From: Ziziphus jujuba
Taxonomy: Eukaryota; Streptophyta; Magnoliopsida; Rosales; Rhamnaceae
Reading direction: 5' to 3'
Assembly (NCBI RefSeq): GCF_031755915.1
Contig: NC_083386.1
Coordinates: 6,265,501-6,329,500, forward strand
Length of the DNA stretch: 64,000 nucleotides
Below, piece after piece: positions 59,636-64,000 of this stretch. A program made the position numbers and the translations under genes. The number at the start of each line of letters is the position of its first letter. Positions within the stretch are counted from its first letter, which is position 1. The notes under the pieces are model-generated. The model had not been told where the DNA came from. It was given only the letters and a program-made list of their open reading frames with translations, and searched no databases.

Positions 59636-60029
59636 TTACCATTCCCTACTTCTATGGGATTCTTGTTTTGCAAACCACATTGGTTGTTGTGCTCCGAATT
59701 CATGGTAGAGCTTGTATTACCCGCAACCTTATCGCTTCCAACATTCAAAAAATCTGCAGGTAGCTCATCTGTAGATATACTAATCACAGTTTTGGAAACA
59801 TCATCACCAGCCTGCTCCCTAGAGGTATAGGGAGGAGGTAGACTTTTTCCTTTATCAGAAGTATCTGACACAGAAACATCCATACTCCTAATGATAAGGT
59901 TAACGTTAGGGTCCACTCCTGCTCTTGAACCAATTGCCTTGTCTTGGAAGTCGTGCTCTTGGCTAGAGCCGTTGTCGGACTCCTTGAGCGGTCCCTCTCC
60001 CGTCGAATCGCCTTCTCCGACTCTCTCGT

Positions 60030-60191
60030 CGTTCTGTTCTGGGACATTCTTTCTTATACAGGCAAACAAAAGATTTCAAAGACTGAGATAGGCTTGCATC
60101 AAACCCACATAGACAACAATTCTAAACCCCCATAAGAGATTAAGACTCTCATTTCAATCCCGAAGTAGTTGACAGGATATCCATTTCAAGG
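60030..60191 (+). repeat. Inverted LINE piece at the 5' end of the LINE
   Basis: Its + strand reads like the LINE sense strand, the reverse of the rest of the element. About 135 bp (60060-60190) are the reverse complement of 57155-57292 with roughly 10% differences. The match continues past the MITE 1 insertion point into 58374 onward. It ends exactly at the target duplication. Confidence 0.8.
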
Positions 60192-60265
60192 TAAGGTAGA
60201 TTTTTGTTGCATGGTTCATTGTTATTTTATGGACACCTATTAGCTTGTACATAAAAAGGATTTTA

Positions 60266-60657
60266 TTATTATTATTATTTTTTTATCATTCTTGGCATGG
60301 GATGATGTTATAATTTATTAATTTCTTTTCACTTCTATTTTGGTCAAATCAGTAATTTATTTTACATCGTGAATAAGGATCAGACTTTTGTTTCAAGCCT
60401 TTGGCCCCCACACGTATATTTGAATAAAAAAAATGCCCTCAAATCCTACTAGTGTAAAGGTACATTGTTCAAGACTATAAGCAACTCAGTGGGAGTTATA
60501 CGTCTAACGTTTTTGAGGGGGTGGACTATTGTGGCAAGGTTAACTTGGATACCTAACCCATAGACTATATGCATTATTAACTTTAGTAAGCTGCAAAAAT
60601 GTTGAATATTAAGTGGAAAAAACTTTCCAAATAATTGAAAATGATATCATATTTGTT

Positions 60658-60702
<45 letters not shown>

Positions 60703-60713
60703 TAAAGACTATT
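60266..60713. other. AT-rich upstream region of RLP5 with T43 tract
   Basis: No gene. An uninterrupted T run of about 43 (60659-60701) ends roughly a dozen bases before the putative promoter. It could be the tail of a - strand retroelement or a nucleosome-excluding element; neither is demonstrated. Confidence 0.5.
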
Positions 60714-60735
60714 TTGACTTGGTATAAATAAATAC
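60714..60735 (+). promoter_or_regulatory. Putative core promoter of RLP5 (TTGACT + TATAAATA)
   Basis: TTGACTTGGTATAAATAAAT is the clearest version of the block shared by the cluster. A consensus-like TATA box lies about 115 bp before the ATG and a W-box core sits directly upstream. Confidence 0.5.
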
Positions 60736-60843
60736 TTCATCATATATGACTATTAGTTGCATTCATATATCACACTACTAATTCTCTGCACTTTGGGGGA
60801 AAGAAAAAAAGGAAAAGGGAAAAAGAGTTGTTTGGCATTACAG

Positions 60844-63800
60844 ATGGGGTGGTCATCACCATGGTTGTGTCTTCTCTGGTTTCTCTTCCTTTCATTGGCT
60901 TTATCCTATCCATCTTCTAATTCTTCATTGTGCCATCTTCATGAGAGCTCCGCTTTGCTACAATTCAAAAACTCATTTTCCATTGACAACTTTCCTGGTT
61001 ATGCTTATTGTGGTTTTGATGAACCTGAAGCAGAAGCAAGCAACAGTAAGACACTTTCTTGGAAGAATGGTACAGATTGTTGCACATGGAGTGGAGTCAC
61101 TTGTGATAAAACAGGTAATGTGATTGAGCTTGATCTTCATTGTAGTAGACTTTTAGGAATTATTGACTCCAACAGCAGCCTTTTCTTGCTTACACACCTC
61201 CAAAGTCTCAAGCTCTCTAACAATGATTTTCAAGGCTCCCAGATTTCATCTCAGTTTGCTAGGTTTACAAGTTTAAAGCACTTAAACCTATCATATTCCA
61301 ATTTTTCTGGCCAAGTCCCTGTAGAAGTCTCTTATCTATCAAAGTTGCTTACACTTGATCTCTCCATAAATTATGGGGTGAGTTTAGACACATCTACCAT
61401 GCGAAAGATCAGTACAAACCTAACCAGTCTTAGGGTTCTGAAAATCTGTCTTGTCGATATGATTTCCGTAAAACCTCACTCTTTGATGAATTTGTCGTCT
61501 TCCTTGACATATCTTAAACTTAGATCTTCTTATCTTCAAGGGGACTTCCCAGAAAACATTTTCCGTCTACCAAACCTCCAAGTGCTTGACTTAGGTTGGA
61601 ATGAAATTCTCAATGGTTCTATTCCAAACTCTAACTGGAGTAGTCCACTCAGAAAGTTAAGACTTTCTGTGACCAAATTCTCAATCAATTTTTCACATCT
61701 TGCTGGAACTTTGAAGTCTTTGAATGAATTATATCTTCGTAATTGTAAATTTATAGGATCATTTCCTTCCATGTTCGTGAACATTACAAAAATCTCTGTT
61801 TTGGACCTTTCCTATAACAATTTAAATGGCCAAGTCCCCTGGTTCTATCTAAATTTAGAGAAACTGACTTATTTAGATCTTTCCGGCAATAATTTTAGTG
61901 GTCAGCTTCCAGAAACTGTTGCTAATCACTCAAATCAAAATTCTTTCTTATATGATTCTTCAACAGAGCAATTACTGGGTCATGTTCCCCTGAATTTAGC
62001 GATACTAGACTTATGTGACAACTTGCTGAGTGGAAGAATACCATCTTGGTTATATTCCATTCCAACTTTGGAGTACTTGAACGTGCAAGGCAACCAGTTT
62101 AGTGGATCTATTGAAGAATTCCAATATGGTTCTTTGGTTCATCTTAATTTAGGTTATAACAAACTCCATGGCCCTTTTCCAGCATCAATATTTCAACAAG
62201 TGAATCTCAGATATCTACGACTTCCAGGAAATAAGTTGAGTGGTGTTGTGGATTTACACCAGTTTTCAAAGTTGAAGAACCTGCGTAGATTGGACCTTTC
62301 ATATAATGAAATTTCAGTAAGTTCTAACAACCCCATGGATTATACTTTGTCCAACATCCTTTACATATTGGAATTGTCTTCATGCAACATGAGTGAGTTC
62401 CCATACTCTTTAAGAGCTTCAGAAACTTTAGGATATCTAGATCTTTCCTACAATAGAATTCAAGGCAATATTCCCAAATGGCTATGGAATGTGGGCAAGA
62501 AAAACTTATATCATTTGAATCTTTCTCACAACTTTTTGACAAATGTAGAACAACTTCCATGGAAGTACCTAGGTCTTCTTGATCTTCGTTTCAATTTGAT
62601 TCAAGGACACCTTCCAATTCCACCTCCTTCTACAAGTTATTTTTTTATTTCAAACAACCAATTGATAGGAGAGTTGCCTTCTTTGATTTGTAGCCTCACT
62701 TTTATTCAAGTCCTCGATTTGTCTAATAACAATTTGAATGGTAGCATTCCTATGTGCCTTGGAAATCTTAATCACCTCTCAGTTCTGGATTTAAAGATGA
62801 ATATGTTTGATGGCGTGATTCCAACAACATTAGCAAAAGGAAATTCCTTGAGGAACATCAACCTAAATGGTAATCGATTGGAAGGACCATTGCCCCAAGC
62901 TTTGCTCAATTGTAGAAACTTGGAAATTCTTGACCTAGGTAGCAACTTGATAAATGATACTTTCCCTCATTGGTTGGAATCACTTCCAATGTTGCAAGTT
63001 CTCATATTGAGATCTAACAACTTTCATGGTTCTATAGATGGTCCCAATGTTAGACTTCCATTCCAAAAGTTGAGAATCATGGACTTGTCTTATAATCAAT
63101 TCAATGGTCGTTTGCCAACAAAATATTTTGAGAATCTCTTGGCTATGGTGGATGAACATGTGGATAAATTGAGATACATGGGTGAAAATATCTCTTATTC
63201 TGACAATGGTTACTATCAAGATTCTGTGATAGTGACAATCAAAGGCTTTGACATGGAATTGGAAAAAATCCAGAACATCTTCACAACCATTGATTTTTCA
63301 ATGAATAATTTTGAGGGAGAGATTCCAGAGCTGATTGGAAATCTCAAAGGTCTGAAAGGTCTCAACTTGTCTCACAACAACATAAGTGGTCATATTCCAC
63401 AATCATTGAGAAATTTAACTAATCTGGAATGGTTAGATCTCTCCTCGAATGAGCTTTCAGGTTCAATTCCCATGCAACTAATAGAAATGGTGTGGCTTGA
63501 AGTCTTGAACCTTTCACAGAACCGGCTAGTGGGAGCCATACCTCGAGGAAACCAATTCGATAGTTTTGGAAAGGATGCTTTCATTTGGAATCTGGGATTA
63601 TGTGGATTTCAGTTGTCTATAGAATGCGATGATAGAGATCAACAACCATCTCCATCAGAAGGTGATCCATTGGAGGCTGCAAATGAATTTGATTGGAAGT
63701 TTGCAATGTTGATGGGATATGGTTGTGGATTAGTGATTGGAATATCAGTGGGAAGTATGTTGTTTTCAGACAAAAGACTTGCTTGTTTCATAAGAAAGGT

Positions 63801-63897
63801 TGGAGGAGAGCAATGGATTGAATTGCTAAGAAGACAGAAGAAGAATAAGAAGAAAAAGAAGAAGGATCTCTTCACTAACAAGATACGAAATCAGTAG
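60844..63897 (+). CDS. Cf-9-type LRR receptor-like protein (RLP5)
   Basis: Encodes 1017 aa in one exon. The ATG at 60844 starts a typical signal peptide (MGWSSPWLCLLWFLFLSLA); upstream in-frame codons need a non-ATG start. The N-terminal cap is complete (LSWKNGTDCCTWSGVTCD), followed by about 28 LRRs and an island with GYYQDSVIVTIKG. The C-terminal cap reads FIWNLGLCGFQLS, where the family has GN before LGLCG, so a Gly is replaced by Trp. A membrane helix (about 952-974, GYGCGLVIGISVG) and a tail with KKNKKKKKK follow. It is clearly older and more divergent than RLP1/RLP4 and closer to pseudogenes RLP2/RLP3 in several segments (FQLS, DSFGKDAF). No kinase domain is present. Confidence 0.93.
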   Translation: MGWSSPWLCLLWFLFLSLALSYPSSNSSLCHLHESSALLQFKNSFSIDNFPGYAYCGFDEPEAEASNSKTLSWKNGTDCCTWSGVTCDKTGNVIELDLHCSRLLGIIDSNSSLFLLTHLQSLKLSNNDFQGSQISSQFARFTSLKHLNLSYSNFSGQVPVEVSYLSKLLTLDLSINYGVSLDTSTMRKISTNLTSLRVLKICLVDMISVKPHSLMNLSSSLTYLKLRSSYLQGDFPENIFRLPNLQVLDLGWNEILNGSIPNSNWSSPLRKLRLSVTKFSINFSHLAGTLKSLNELYLRNCKFIGSFPSMFVNITKISVLDLSYNNLNGQVPWFYLNLEKLTYLDLSGNNFSGQLPETVANHSNQNSFLYDSSTEQLLGHVPLNLAILDLCDNLLSGRIPSWLYSIPTLEYLNVQGNQFSGSIEEFQYGSLVHLNLGYNKLHGPFPASIFQQVNLRYLRLPGNKLSGVVDLHQFSKLKNLRRLDLSYNEISVSSNNPMDYTLSNILYILELSSCNMSEFPYSLRASETLGYLDLSYNRIQGNIPKWLWNVGKKNLYHLNLSHNFLTNVEQLPWKYLGLLDLRFNLIQGHLPIPPPSTSYFFISNNQLIGELPSLICSLTFIQVLDLSNNNLNGSIPMCLGNLNHLSVLDLKMNMFDGVIPTTLAKGNSLRNINLNGNRLEGPLPQALLNCRNLEILDLGSNLINDTFPHWLESLPMLQVLILRSNNFHGSIDGPNVRLPFQKLRIMDLSYNQFNGRLPTKYFENLLAMVDEHVDKLRYMGENISYSDNGYYQDSVIVTIKGFDMELEKIQNIFTTIDFSMNNFEGEIPELIGNLKGLKGLNLSHNNISGHIPQSLRNLTNLEWLDLSSNELSGSIPMQLIEMVWLEVLNLSQNRLVGAIPRGNQFDSFGKDAFIWNLGLCGFQLSIECDDRDQQPSPSEGDPLEAANEFDWKFAMLMGYGCGLVIGISVGSMLFSDKRLACFIRKVGGEQWIELLRRQKKNKKKKKKDLFTNKIRNQ

Positions 63898-64000
63898 CCT
63901 TTTGGAAAACTTAATCTGCAAAAAGGTATCGAATAAGAACTCTGCTTCTTAGAACATAATAATATAAATGTATTTTTGAACATTTCTTGTAACATAATAT
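63898..64000 (+). other. Start of RLP5 3' flank
   Basis: The first bases (TTAATCTGCAAAAGGTA) match the sequence after RLP1 and RLP4. The window ends here. Confidence 0.6.

Larger units (their letters stand above)
56965..60040 (-). pseudogene. LINE ORF1 C-terminal remnant, split by two MITEs
   Basis: Three coding stretches belong together on the - strand. They are about 60040-59645 (with GSRAGVDPNVNLIIRSMDVS), 58515-58374 (with GLKRKFTADGPKSP) and 57290-56965 (with LIRANKRFQGLRQACIKPT and SSSPSGSWKRRARGQRI). Removing each MITE and one copy of its 9-bp duplication brings the stretches next to each other; at the inner junction the frame continues directly. The N-terminal half of ORF1 is missing because of the 5' truncation. 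One stop sits in the middle piece. Confidence 0.7.
52787..60191 (-). mobile_element. LINE retrotransposon, 7.4 kb including nested MITEs
   Basis: Flanked by TAAGGTAGAC (52777-52786) and TAAGGTAGAT (60192-60201). The paralogous flank of RLP1 has one uninterrupted copy at 16441-16450. The T run at 52787-52800 is the poly(A) tail on the - strand. In sense order it carries an ORF1 remnant, then ORF2 with endonuclease, reverse transcriptase, zinc-binding and RNase H domains, all with frame breaks. Two Mutator-like MITEs (57300-58364, 58525-59635) interrupt the ORF1 part. The 5' end is truncated within ORF1 and capped by an inverted ~150-bp piece. It cannot move on its own. Confidence 0.92.

Overview
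The window is nuclear DNA from a flowering plant, most likely a eudicot. The evidence is Cf-9-type receptor-like proteins (RLPs), plant LTR, TRIM and LINE retroelements, a nuclear copy of plastid petG, and an exon of a plastid-targeted magnesium-chelatase gene. The RLP style and the repeats suggest a rosid, perhaps Rosales, but nothing here fixes the species.

The window holds a tandem cluster of five RLP genes, all on the + strand. Three are intact single-exon genes (10230-13295, 46742-49792, 60844-63897; 1021, 1016 and 1017 aa). Two are pseudogenes (25099-28040 and 30366-36662), and the second is split by a 3.3-kb solo LTR. RLP1 and RLP4 are the youngest pair. Their duplicated unit runs from about 3 kb upstream of the start to about 3 kb past the stop. 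The last 580 bp, covering the final LRRs, membrane segment and tail, are identical base for base, while the rest differs visibly, so a recent conversion is likely. The proteins would sit in the plasma membrane with an LRR ectodomain outside and a short lysine/arginine-rich tail inside; immune perception is the usual family role.

Nearly everything between the RLPs is transposon-derived. 1-7.3 kb: a hAT-type MITE with an 8-bp target duplication, a large palindrome of ~255-bp repeats, and a Ulp1-like (C48) peptidase gene on the - strand. 7.3-16.5 kb: RLP1 and its duplicated flanks, carrying two insertions that the RLP4 copy lacks. 16.9-24.6 kb: two solo LTRs of one family. 25-36.7 kb: the two pseudogenes. 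37-45.4 kb: a CHLD exon fragment, a four-LTR TRIM array with a solo LTR nested in it, a WD40 exon relic and plastid petG. 45.4-60.2 kb: RLP4 and its flank, with a 7.4-kb LINE on the - strand that itself carries two Mutator-like MITEs. 60.2-64 kb: RLP5.

Because RLP1 and RLP4 are paralogous, each serves as the empty-site reference for insertions in the other. Several insertions can therefore be bounded to the base and ordered in time. No bacterial-style operon, CRISPR array, rRNA or tRNA gene was recognised.
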